In this document: positions 1 through 10,045 of the stretch, one piece after another
Layout of the letters: each line of letters opens with the position of its first letter
Numbering within the stretch: position 1 is the stretch's first letter
DNA from: Polytrichum commune
Taxonomy: Eukaryota > Streptophyta > Polytrichopsida > Polytrichales > Polytrichaceae
DNA: 64,000 bases
Direction: 5' to 3'
Assembly (NCBI GenBank): GCA_950295325.1
Contig: OX485804.1
Span: forward strand, 38,056,429-38,120,428
Notes under the pieces: model-generated
Database searches by the model: none
Told to the model about the DNA's origin: nothing
What the model saw: only the letters and a program-made list of their open reading frames with translations
Program-made: the position numbers and the translations under genes

Positions 1-359
1 GGTTAACAAAAATAACTTGAGGTAAGTTCCGCTAACCCACCAATGATCATGAATCATGTTCTTCTACCAATTCATTTGGTACTTGAAACAACTCCCCGAT
101 CCCCAGGCACATCCTTAGTGTGGGTCCCATCACATATGCACATAAATTACGTCTACTATATGACAAATCGGCCTCAAAACGTCATATTACGAGCATCGTA
201 GTCATATTATGAGAGTAAATTAGCACTAGAATGTTTGGTTGACAAGAAATATGCCGTATAATCAAGTGGCGTAGTATCAAGGTGAGACTTGTAATAAAGT
301 GGTCCACTTTGTTTGTAGATATCCATATCGAAATCATGGAAGCTCACGGACAAGTTCTT
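1..359. other. AT-rich sequence, nothing recognised
   Basis: No gene or clear repeat boundary is visible. It may be the decayed upstream (reverse transcriptase) part of the retroelement relic that follows, but no RT motif could be read. Confidence 0.3.
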
Positions 360-1301
360 CCAAAGATGCTCAGCTGGAATCAAGGACCCAATATAATATT
401 ACATGCAACTAAAGTGGGGGAGAAGGATTCCATTCAGTAAGGGCATTGTTTAACATGAAAGCCATTAGACAACAAAGATATCGACAAGGTATTATCAAAT
501 GACTTCTAGAAAAAACCCTACCATTACATATAAACAAAAAACATGCCTAGTAAATTTTCGAAATGGTCAGTGTATGGGACATGTTCGGAAACAACTCTTC
601 TTTGGTAGAGAAGCGTACGCATCAAATACATGCCCTATTTGTAACTCATTAGATGCAGATACATAATTACATGTACTTCTTAAATGCAAACAACAACACA
701 TTCATGCGCTAATAACAAAAAGGCATAACAAAGCTTGGAAATATGTAAACTTATCATTTCAAACAAAATATCAAGACATTACACACTTATGAATACATGC
801 ACATATAATGGACTACCTCAAGGAAACACAGTACCAACATGGCTATCGCCATGCACATGTGGTACCCAAAGGTGCCATTACAATGCCAGGTTCAAACCTG
901 ACATATTGTGCACCATAAGTCACCCATACAATTATCCGCCACCTGAAGCCCCTACACTAGAAATCACCATACAATTTATAGAATTAACATATTGTAACAA
1001 CATATTTACTACAGAAACTCGAGAGAGAAAAACCACAAAATATCAACCACTCACCGACAGTGTCACATTGAGAGGATGGAATGTAGCACCACTTATGGTC
1101 TTAGTCGCAAGTGCAAGAGCCACAACTCACATCCCATCAATAAAAGAACTAGAAACAAAACTTAAACTCCCTACCATGAAAATCAAAAACACATTTAAAC
1201 AAATCAACATAATTGCCATACAATATGCACATTCAGTATTAGTTCATAAAAGGTGGCTAGAAAATAGACTACCTATCACAGACCTACATGATCTAGCATA
1301 A
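360..1301 (+). pseudogene. Relic of a non-LTR retrotransposon C-terminus with a possible restriction-like endonuclease
   Basis: Two reading frames joined by a frameshift near 733 and broken by a stop near 664 make up the C-terminal part of a retroelement polyprotein. The first frame carries a CPIC pair (631-642), a histidine (669-671) and a cysteine (685-687), the CCHC arrangement found after the reverse transcriptase of many LINEs. The second frame is open from 735 to 1301 (188 codons). It has a cysteine cluster (CTCGTQRCH, residues 40-48), then KPD (54-56) and IELTYC (82-87). This order resembles the zinc knuckle plus PD-(D/E)xK nuclease of R2/CRE/Dualen-type elements, although the usual catalytic lysine is threonine here. 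The retroelement origin is fairly secure. The nuclease assignment is inference from motif order. The rest of the polymerase was not recognised upstream. Confidence 0.55.
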
Positions 1302-2042
1302 CTAAACACTTACAAACCCGATATACCCCTCCCCCGTAGTAGTGCCACGATGACTACCGCTACTAAAGGTCACATATTGCCGGTTACCGGTATAGGCTAT
1401 TAGTCACTAATGTAGTGTCTACTCCCTGCAAAGGGTGAAGTAGCTTCACATCTAACGCCATTGCCCTAGGGTGTGGCCAAGGATGTTTTACGAACATACA
1501 CTCTATTCACTCCGGCTTCCTTCGGAGACCAGAGTTCTTCTTCTTCTGAAAGCCATTAGGCCATGGCTCTTGAGAATCCTTGTACTCTCATTGGTTGAGA
1601 AGTGTTGGGGCCCCCTGCTTTAGGTTAACAGGAGGGTAGTTTTGGACTACAACCCAAAACATTCTAATGGATGAAAAATCTACACGGAATCCAACACATG
1701 GTAAGTATGGATAGTGTTGGTTGGGATTGTAGGGGGGTTTTTTTGGGACAACTTTTGAAGGTCGGCATAGCGGAATGTGCGGCAAGAATTTAGGAATCTA
1801 CACTAAGGGTTATAGTCCTCCAAATGAATTTGGGCTATAGTCCATGGACTTCTTTGTGCACATATCCAAAAAGTAAGGTAGCATGATCATTTCAAAGCCA
1901 TGGCCTAATGCCTTTAGTGTTAACATGCCCTAAGTAGTAATTGAAGTAGGCCTAAAGTTTTACCTTTCAAGTGTATTATAAAGGGAAGTATGTACACCTA
2001 CCTCCAAGAGTATTATAGGTAGGCGCATTGTTTCTAGTATTT
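1302..2042. other. Retroelement 3' flank, then unassigned sequence
   Basis: The part up to about 1560 has a more balanced base composition than its surroundings and contains a short TTC run (1531-1542). It may be the 3' untranslated part of the upstream retroelement. Beyond that nothing is recognised. Confidence 0.25.
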
Positions 2043-2174
2043 ACTACACCATTGATGGTATTTAATTGTCACTTACTATTTCAAATTACACAGGGTTATA
2101 ACTTCTTACCCATAATATATTGCATTGCGTAACTCCAAATAGTGAGTGACACTAAACACCATAAAAGTTGTAGT
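2043..2174. mobile_element. Short foldback MITE (family L, copy 1)
   Basis: The left end (ACTACACCATTGATGG...) and the right end (...ACCATAAAAGTTGTAGT) are imperfect inverted repeats of about 50 bp that leave almost no loop. A related copy lies near 52117-52342. No transposase is encoded. The superfamily is not assigned because the TSD is unclear. Confidence 0.5.
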
Positions 2175-2284
2175 TGTACTAGGTTACGATGTAGAGAGGT
2201 TATATTATGTGACACCCATGTTAGAGGTCTAACCATGCTAGTCATGTGAACTTGCAATGGCATTTGTTCTTATGTGTGTGCTTG

Positions 2285-2490
2285 TGTGGAGGGAGGGAAT
2301 TATTGCATATGAACGTGCCTCTCATACCCCGGCCACACCGGGGGTAAAGCTAGGGCCCAGCCAGACCCCCCCAGTGTGGTTGGGGTATCATTCATGCAAC
2401 ACGAAAGCCTTGAAAAATAGTATGCAACCGAGAGGTTGCAAAGTTTGGGTGGGTTGACACCAGACTTAGCTTTGAAGACCTCCAATTAAC
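2285..2490. mobile_element. Foldback repeat family A, copy 1 (interrupted)
   Basis: The left end reads GGAATTATTGCATATGAACG and continues into CCTCTCAT..TCATGCAAC. This matches the left arms at 7140, 29757, 30730 and 55150. The arm is interrupted by a 62-bp palindromic insertion listed separately. The right arm is not clear. Confidence 0.45.
2326..2387. mobile_element. 62-bp nested palindromic micro-insertion
   Basis: It starts ACCCCGGCCACAC and ends GTGTGGTTGGGGT, near-perfect inverted repeats of 13 bp. It splits the conserved arm of family A between CCTCTCAT and TCATGCAAC. TCAT stands on both sides (2322-2325 and 2388-2391), as a short target duplication would. It is far too small to code for anything. 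Confidence 0.5.
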
Positions 2491-2830
2491 CTAGGCCAGG
2501 TCATTTGGGATCAACTAGCGACAAACTTATTAGGGGGTCAAAACTTGTCAAACATTTACTAAAGTGCACTATATAGGACCTACTAGACTGTGAATAAATT
2601 TCTACACAAATCATGCGATCTCTTCACCCAAATTGAGGTAGAGGAGGTATTGTGGAATTCCATTATAGATTTTGGCGGGGTAATGCCTCAAACACAATCG
2701 CGCAATCCTCGCTAAGTGTCCTAGTGGATGAAAATGCTTAGGCGTGCATGTGCTCAGGTTTACCGCTTTTAAGACAAACCATTGCGAAGACATTATCTTG
2801 GAAAACCTGCTTGGCAAATGGGAAAGAGTA
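2491..2830. other. Unassigned AT-rich spacer
   Basis: Nothing recognisable on either strand. The short ORF on the minus strand here has no family features. Confidence 0.3.
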
Positions 2831-3170
2831 CACCAAATATGATATTTAGTGTTTGATTAGTTTTAGTGTTTTACCACCTTATTATGCTCAACACTAATTT
2901 TCAATTCTTTGATAATTAGTGTTAGACATAAATGCGCCGCCGCCGCCGCTTTCCTTGTTGCCACCTCTTTCCTGGAAACAGTCAATCGCCTTCCTTGTTG
3001 CCACCTCTTTCCTACTAAACACTAAATTCGTGCATGTAACTTTCACATATTACCATAGATGATATTTAGTGTTTGAGTTTACATTTAATGTTACTTACTT
3101 TCATAGGGTTAGTGATATTTAGTGTAGTGTTCGTATTTAGTGTATCTAACACTAAATATCATATTTTGTG
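2831..3170. mobile_element. MITE with TA target duplication
   Basis: Inverted termini CACCAAATATGATATTTAGT and the complement of ACTAAATATCATATTTTGTG enclose 340 bp. TA flanks both ends (2829-2830 and 3171-3172). This fits the Tc1/mariner (Stowaway-type) group. The interior holds a (CCG)n stretch near 2935 and a 25-bp direct repeat (TTCCTTGTTGCCACCTCTTT core). No coding capacity. Confidence 0.65.
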
Positions 3171-3345
3171 TAGTTGTCTTTGGAGATCTTCACCGAAAGT
3201 AAACATGGTTTTTGTTTCTCAGAATTTGAGCCGACTGAACAACTTTATTTCGTTGCCCAAAAATAAACAAACAAGGTCACTGTGACCCAAACTTAAGAAG
3301 AGAGCAGGTAAACTCTCTTAGAAACACCTAGTGAGAGGTGGAAAG

Positions 3346-3598
3346 GTCCAAGATGACCCTAAACTAATGTGTGATAGTGGAGAGGTACTCATTTTTGAAC
3401 GGAATGGTTGGCAGTTTGACTCCTGCTGTGAAATCTTTTCTCTACTTGATGGGAAAAAACGAGCGTGGTAAGTAGGAAGCCAAGAGCCCACCCACCGCAA
3501 GGTAGGCAGTAAACCCCACCCAACACCAAGAAGAACCTTGAGCAGGGTAAGGCCAACAGGCTCAAATTCATGTTGGATTACCCGACGTTGGTTGTTTA
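3346..3598 (+). mobile_element. tRNA-derived SINE, copy 1 (older)
   Basis: This is collinear with the better preserved copy at 24116-24354 on the other strand. Shared blocks are AGATGACCCTAAAC near the 5' end, an A-box-like TGATAGTGGAGAGG, a decayed B box (AGTTTGACTCC), GAGCCCACCCACCGCAAGGT in the body and a GACGTTG 3' end. The B box has lost the canonical GGTTCGA, so this copy is probably silent. Confidence 0.6.
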
Positions 3599-4941
3599 CT
3601 TACGTAGCTATTTGAAAAGTGAAACCACAACCCTCCAAGGAGATTCTGCAATTTGTCAAGAACTTGATAATGTTATGAGTATATTTGTTAGAAATCTTGC
3701 ATAGCATGTTGACAATATACTACCGTAGAATTGGAATTTTTCTTCTTTTTGATGCAAGGATAGGGGAAAATGTAAAAAGTTTTGCGTAAAGAAGTGTGCC
3801 ATTCACTTTGGTGCCCTTCAATAGGAAATGCAAGTGAGGACTTCAACCTTGACTGGGGATCGAGATTCCAACACATAATGGAGGATACCAGAGGATATCC
3901 TATCCGAAGTCAAGATATAGCGCAAAGATTCCTCACAAAATAGGAAAGTTTAGATATTCGGCTATCTTTAATGACCTTTCTGCTTACATGATCAATTTAT
4001 TGACAAACTACCCCTTGGCCCACCAGAGATTCTAAAGCCCCTCCAAGCTATTATAACCTCATTCTTCAGCTCAAGTGGAGGCTGAAACCGGAGGTTTTCA
4101 TAAAGAATCGTCTCGGATCGAAGTGGTGAAACCATATGTTTTGAAACTTGCGGTCACATTACATGTGCAAATGAATCGTTATTTTCATTAGTTTAGTGAC
4201 ATTTGTCGGGTTGAAGAGCCGCCGGCCGGGCCTCGCTCACTTCAAAGTTTGACTAGTTAACAAATAAACTAAAGTATTGATTTCAAACGTGTACAACCCG
4301 ATGTTGCATTCTCATTGGCTCCCAAAATGGTGGGTCGTGTTTTTCCCGCATCATTTTTCAAGAACTAGCAGTCTAATGGGGAGGCAAACCCATGTTCCCA
4401 GCTACCAATTCACTAGAAAATCAACTTTTTTAAGCTCCTGGAATGTTAGGGCAGTGGTGCCAGTGGGGGAAACCAACAAACTCGGAGCTTGTGTACCCCC
4501 CCCCCTTTTCAATGAACAAGGAGAACCGACTGTTAGTTACAAATGAACCAGTTAAGTTTAAGAAATAACTAGTCGAAATTCAAGACTCCAAGAAAATTAC
4601 CAATCGTTTTAGAGCTATATCTAAATTATGCCCCAATTCAATAAAGAAATAGCCTAACATACGCCTCAAAATAAGAAAAGTGACAGTATGGCGCATGTGA
4701 CACTAAATACCATACACGATGTACTTTCTTATTGTTTTTAACATCACTCTTAGTAGTCTAATTGCTAGTAGACACTAACAATAGACTTTGGATGAAGCAT
4801 TACAAAGGGATAAAATGGACTAATGTACAAAATTGAGATGAGAGTTGTATTGTTACCCTTCGGCATGAATATGGGCCTCTAGAATCCCAGTCGGGGCAAG
4901 AAGCTCAAAGTACAGTAGGGTGAATGTGTAAGCTAAGTGGC
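3599..4941. other. Unassigned intergenic sequence
   Basis: No gene is supported. The 89-codon ORF at 4277-4546 has no recognisable motif, and its proline-rich end comes from a C-run. Confidence 0.3.
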
Positions 4942-5034
4942 GATTTGGACGAATCAACCCATACACTCGTTCCTTGTTGGATGCCTAAACCCTTGCCTCC
5001 AAGGAACCAGTGTACAGGTTGGTTCGCCCCAGCC
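4942..5034. mobile_element. 93-bp micro-MITE (family C, copy 1)
   Basis: It starts GATTTGGACGAATCAACC and ends GGTTGGTTCGCCCCAGCC. The ends are imperfect inverted repeats of about 22 bp. A 10-bp target duplication with one mismatch flanks it: GCTAAGTGGC (4932-4941) and GCTAAGTGCC (5035-5044). Copies at 8522 and 56674 have the same length, and a 9-11 bp TSD points to the Mutator-like group. Confidence 0.75.
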
Positions 5035-5044
5035 GCTAAGTGCC

Positions 5045-5601
5045 CTTATTAATCAGTTACCGTTTTATGGGTGCCCCCTACAAGAAGCCCCACAACTGGC
5101 AAGATGAACATGTATATCAGCCCCAAAAAATCGAAAATTGGCTAAGAAAGGTATGCACAGTTTCACTAAGTGTTTGAGTACGTATTCACACTACACAGTG
5201 TCTTCATTGAGAGCGCAACATGCACATCTCATGTACATGGGTTGCTAGTATTGAAGTAGCAAGATTCTTGTTGCTTAAAACTACGATGTCTTTGTGAAAT
5301 GCACAATCCCTTGGTCATTGAAATATCACAACATTTACATACGTAATGCTCAAACCTTGAAACAAAAAACGTTTACAACGAACCCTTGCATGCTTTTGCT
5401 ATGCGTGAACATGTACACACTTGAGTTGTTGGAGACCGTGTATGTGTATAATACGGTCACATAATACGTTGGGTTATAGGATTCATGACAACGATGGTAG
5501 AGGTTTAGGACGCAGGTTATAACAACATGTCCACCGTAAATCCATGGTTGATTCATCCCAAATTTAATTTCATCAAACTACAGGTCTAAACTTCATAATA
5601 T
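5045..5601. other. Unassigned spacer
   Basis: No gene, tRNA or repeat boundary recognised. Confidence 0.3.
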
Positions 5602-5924
5602 CAACCTCCTTGATTTCACTCCTCCTTTGTATCCCTGAACCCTAGGGAACAAGTGTTCTCGGTTCAAATCTTCCTCCTTGTTATCACACTTCCCTCCCAT
5701 AATTCACAGGTATTGACATCAAAACAACCAACCAAAGTATTCAAACCACACGCCCGCACGCATCACGTTGTCATCGCTGTAAGGACTATCAATGCCGACT
5801 TTGTGTTGTTCCATAATGCCACATGCTACACTAACTCTCTTTTATCACGCATCCACGTTCACACTACCTAACTCCTCCATATCACGCGCACTTTGGTCGC
5901 CACAAGCGTGACATTACGGAGTTT
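5602..5924 (+). mobile_element. MITE family I, copy 1
   Basis: The ends are TCAACCTCCTTGATTTC and ACATTACGGAGTTTAGA. Two other copies (33583-33916 and 37813-38141, opposite orientation) share the ends AACCTCC..TAAT..TC and the internal text around GACTTTGTGTT and CACATGCTACA. The 72-codon ORF inside follows the repeat and is not conserved as a gene. Confidence 0.5.
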
Positions 5925-6274
5925 AGAGTGTAATTCAGGGCCTATGATGCTAATTAATATTTCTACGTTCAAACCGTTTTCATGTTCAACTCCTTATAAC
6001 ATCTCAACCTTCAACTTTCCCACGGATCTTTGGCCTTACAAGGAGGAGCTGTAAGCCTGTAGACCACCCACCCAAACAAATAATTTGGGTGCGGAATCTG
6101 GAAGTTTCTGAGATCGTTCAAGCTCATAACAGTACATGTGGAGTACAAAGCATGTGCAGATTCAGTAAAATGTTAACTTACTGCTCGTACTACAATCTAC
6201 ATATTATATATAACTCATGGGATTGTGTGGAAGAGGAACTTGGGGGAAAGGGGGGGTGGGGGGGTGATATTGAA
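5925..6274. other. Unassigned spacer
   Basis: Contains G-rich runs just before the next MITE (6241-6264). No gene seen. Confidence 0.3.
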
Positions 6275-6777
6275 GAGCCACTTCACACATGAGCCAAGAG
6301 CCGTGACCATGAAATTGTGAGAGCCCAAAAGAAAGTGTCCAAAGGCCGTCCCAACACACCTCCAAACTCATGTAGTGTGGTCACGGATCCTCAAGTGTAG
6401 TGTGAAGTCATATGTGACCGGGCCCTCAACCAAATATTATTTCAATGAAATTCTAGTCATGCGGGTCGTCACACATGACGAAATACAATAAACCAACGGC
6501 TGTGAGCGTTCGGAGTGCCATGGTCTCCCAGTGGTTTTGTGTTCGGCTTACTTCCAAGAGACGGTTTTTGAAAAGAGTCCAAGTGACCATGAACCGTGAT
6601 CCATTCGATGCCATGTAGGAATCCATGTAGACTCGACATCCATCTTGCATTCACATGCTCGGTTTGCTCCCTCAAGCGTAGTGTGAAGTGAACTTGGACC
6701 GGCTCCGCCTTCTCCACCAACAAGAGTGCTTGAAGTGTAATGGTCACGGGCTCTCAGTCTCGCATGTGAAGTGGCCC
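6275..6777 (-). mobile_element. Harbinger-like MITE family B, copy 1
   Basis: It is about 503 bp with ends GAGCCACTTCACACATGAG and GCATGTGAAGTGGCCC. It is the reverse complement of the better copies at 7759 and 37266. In those copies the terminus is GGGCCACTTCACAC with a TTA target duplication, as in PIF/Harbinger elements. This copy has lost a clear TSD. The 65- and 92-codon ORFs inside are repeat shadows. Confidence 0.7.
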
Positions 6778-7052
6778 CAAGTTATTGAGTTAATTGTTCG
6801 AGAGTGATCACAAATCTGCCGAGCCTGCATGCATCTGTATCCAAACCAAGAAAATTGTTGATCCAGAATGGAACAATTTTGTTAGGCACGGATCACACTT
6901 GAGAGCGGTGCCGTAGCAAAATGCATTATAGTACATCACACGGACGATCTAGACATGAAGGGTGATGAGCCCGGCTGACTAGTTCTAATACATTCGCATC
7001 CCATCATTGAGTCCCATGCAGGTACCACGTCACCTTTAGATTGAATAAATTA

Positions 7053-7090
<38 letters not shown>

Positions 7091-7139
7091 CAACACTTTC
7101 CCTTGACAAAAGCTTGAATTTTAATACATCAGTACGTCT
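6778..7139. repeat. Spacer with (TG)n(TA)n microsatellite
   Basis: A dinucleotide run changes from TG to TA between about 7052 and 7090. The rest is unassigned. Confidence 0.5.
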
Positions 7140-7385
7140 CAAGGAGAAAGGGAATTGTCGCATACAAGCGTACCTCTCAATCCATGCAACATTAAAAATT
7201 TGACGTACTATAAGGTCGTGACCGATTCATCTCAAATGAGTTGGGTTAGATGAAGCCAGGGTTTTTAAGAATACTTCCCGTGTGAGATCAACTAAATAAG
7301 GTGACTTCTGGACTGCATATTATTTCAGGGCTTTTACGTTGGATGAATGAGAGATAGGCTTGTATGCGACAATTCTCTCTATCTC
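7140..7385. mobile_element. Foldback repeat family A, copy 2 (both arms)
   Basis: The left arm GGAATTGTCGCATACAAGCG and the right arm GGCTTGTATGCGACAATTC are inverted over about 55 bp, each running into ATCCA(T/A)(C/G)CAAC/GTTGGATGAAT. Between them are about 130 bp of single-copy-like text. This is the most complete copy of the family in the window. Confidence 0.6.
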
Positions 7386-7758
7386 TCTCTCCATGCCTCA
7401 CCGTGTAGATTTTAACATAATCGGTGCATCGGTGATCTCCAAGGCATTGAATATATATATATATATATCATTGTTTGCAGCATCTACTCTTTCTCATTGT
7501 TCAACACATGCATACAACATAAACACTTGTTCCCTCTTCCAAGTATGGAATAGTACTCTTTGATCCTTAAGAGCATGATTTGTGGTAATCCTTGAGTTAA
7601 TCGAATGGTTCGAGTGGTTGACTGCAGTAAGGTTCCGGAGTGTTGGTGCACTGAATTGCAATTAAGGAAAGAAATTACATCCTCATAGTGGATGTAGATT
7701 TTACCCCCCCTTTACTTTCTGCCCGCCAACTTTAACGTAGTGCGTGTCTCCTACCTTA
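7386..7758. other. Unassigned spacer
   Basis: Short (TA)n at 7450-7469. No gene recognised. Confidence 0.3.
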
Positions 7759-8263
7759 GGGCCACTTCACACATGAGACTGAGAGCCCGTGACCATTCCA
7801 CTTCAAGCACTCTCATTGGTGGAAAAGGCGAAGCCCGTTGAAGTTTGCTTCACACAACCCTTGAGGGACCAACGGAGTATATATATGTGAATGCAAGATG
7901 GATGTAAAGTCTACATGGATTCTTCCATGGCATCGAATGGATCATGCTCCGTGGTCACTTGGACTATTTTCAAAAACCACCTCTTGGAGGTAGGCCTAAC
8001 ACAGGACCGGGTGACCATGGTACTCCGAACGCTCACAGCCGTTGATTTATTTTATCTCATCATGTGTGAGGACCCGCATGAATAAAAATTCATTGAAATA
8101 GCATTAGGTCGAGGGCCCGGTCACATATGACTTCACACTACACTTGAGGGTCCATGACCACACTACATGATTTTGGGGGTGTGTTGGGACGGCCTTTGGA
8201 CACTTTGTATTGGGCTCTCACAATTTCATGGTCACGACTCTTGGCTCGTGTGTGAAGTGGCCC
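7759..8263 (+). mobile_element. Harbinger-like MITE family B, copy 2
   Basis: Termini GGGCCACTTCACACATGAG and CTCGTGTGTGAAGTGGCCC form a perfect terminal inverted repeat of 17-19 bp. TTA flanks both sides (7756-7758 and 8264-8266). The 3-bp TTA duplication with a GGGCC terminus is the PIF/Harbinger (Tourist) signature. The 64-codon ORF inside reappears with stops in other copies, so it is not a gene. Confidence 0.8.
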
Positions 8264-8521
8264 TTACTGGTCTTGAAGTGACAAAAATCGGTTGTTGCAA
8301 CTGGATCCAACTTAAAGCAAGCCATAAGCTAAGCAGCAAAATAGACGGGATGGCTAATTCGGTTGCTTATCTTAAGATTCTGACATTCACTCTGACATCT
8401 GCTTAATTTTCTATACACACGAATTCTGACATGAGCTTCAAGAGGTCGAATCTCCATGCACACATACACGAGTCAAGAATTCGGACACCACTTTCTTGTT
8501 ATTACAAGTGGCTTATGGGAG

Positions 8522-8614
8522 GATTTGGGCGAACCAACCCATACACTCGTTCTTTGTTGGATGCTTAAACCCTTGCCTCCAAGGAATCAGTGTACGGGTT
8601 GTTTCGCTCCAGCC
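8522..8614. mobile_element. 93-bp micro-MITE (family C, copy 2)
   Basis: Ends GATTTGGGCGAACCAACC and GTTTCGCTCCAGCC. A perfect 10-bp duplication CTTATGGGAG lies at 8512-8521 and 8615-8624. The length is identical to the other two copies. Confidence 0.8.
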
Positions 8615-8804
8615 CTTATGGGAGGCCAGAGTCAGACACTCACCCCTTTGAGTTGGGCCCCTACCACTATTACCCGAGGCGAAAACGCATGCAATGCTAT
8701 TATAGCTTCTTTTCTTTTCTTTGCTTTGCTTTGGGAAGCTTGATCTCAAAATTAGCATCAAAGGCCCCTAAATTAGTGTAGAGGGACCTACTTGAGTTGA
8801 ATAA

Positions 8805-9835
8805 ACCACAAACCTATGATAGAAAATGAAAATGATATTAAAGTCCATGTAGCCAAAAGGCTTATGGGATTAAAAGTCCATCAAGATGGTGTCAAACTAG
8901 CCCTAGAGTGGTAGATTGTGGCAACGGCCTCCGTGAGATAGAGATTAATATCAAACTTGATGGTCCGGTTGAAAGAAAAACTTGAGGTTCCCTAATACTA
9001 CATTCTTAAATAGTGATCATTGAAAATAATTTCAATGGAGTTATAAACTAGGGGACACTATGACACAAAGTGTGTCTCATTTTCAACTACAGTATGAGAG
9101 CAAAAGTGGCATATTCTATTGTCTCTAGAGATAGAGATAAACATGATCCTATGGAGGTCATGGTTTTACTAGACCCCCTTTACCCTTGGTAATAGCGGTG
9201 GGAGCCCAACTCAAAGAGGTGGGCATCTAGCCATGGCCAACTTGTCACATGTCACATGCCAACTTGTCATAGTTGAGGTGAATAAACCACAATCACATGG
9301 AGTCCATGTTTTTGCCTTTCGTAAAAGTGATGGGGCCCATCTCAAGGAGGTGGGTGTCTAACTCTAGCCAACTTGTCACATGTCACAGCTGAGGAGAATA
9401 AACCACGATCCTATGGGGGTCGTGTTTTACCAGACCCCCATTTAACCTTCGTAATTATAGTGATGGGGGGCCAACTGAAAGAGGTATGCATCTAGCCTTG
9501 GCCAACTTCATAACATTATCCAGCTGAGTATGCAGGGTGGATGGGGCCGGGAATTGGTCAAAATGTACTCAGTATCTATCCCACGATTAGTTTCTTAGCA
9601 TAGCATATTCAGCGTGATAAACTCGGGTGAAGCAATGTCGATGGTATTATTAAAATGAAACAACTGACAACATGTGAAGCATGTTACGGTCACATGTCAA
9701 CTTCTCACAATTGAAATGAATAAACCACAATCCTATAGGGGCCATGTTTCTACCTTTGGTAAGAGTGGTGGGGGAGTGGTGGGGGCCCCAGCTCAAAGTG
9801 GAGAGTGTCTAGTCTGGCCACCGTAGATGCGATGC
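8805..9835. repeat. Degenerate tandem repeat block
   Basis: Units of roughly 110-200 bp each carry GAATAAACCAC(A/G)ATC followed by CATG(G/T)TTTT and AAAGAGGTGGG (near 9147, 9281, 9391 and 9720). The first part (8840-9030) matches, in reverse, the tandem block at 31070-32130. No gene is present. Confidence 0.5.
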
Positions 9836-9914
9836 GAGGGGCGATCATCGCAGCCGTCGGCCGCGCAACCAATGAGCTGCCCCGCCTGCCCATAAAACGC
9901 AAACCCACTGTGAG

Positions 9915-9921
9915 TATAAAG
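9915..9921 (+). promoter_or_regulatory. TATA box of the metallothionein gene
   Basis: TATAAAG lies 125-131 bp before the start codon. It fits a transcription start near 9945 and a leader of about 100 nt with pyrimidine-rich text. No firm metal-response element could be defined. Confidence 0.55.
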
Positions 9922-10045
9922 CACGCTTGCGTCCACCGGATTCCTCATTCTCCATTCCCACAGCTTCCCCAACCTCCCTCCCCTGCTCATAATTCTCCTG
10001 CATCTCATCCTTCCCTCTCGAATCTCTTCCATCCAGCCTTGCACA

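Noticed and set aside
6453..8085. A 64-65 codon ORF (MQDGC..) conserved between 6453-6650 (-) and 7891-8085 (+)
   Set aside because: It lies in the same place of two copies of one MITE, and the copy at 37266 carries a stop. Conservation comes from the repeat, not from a protein.
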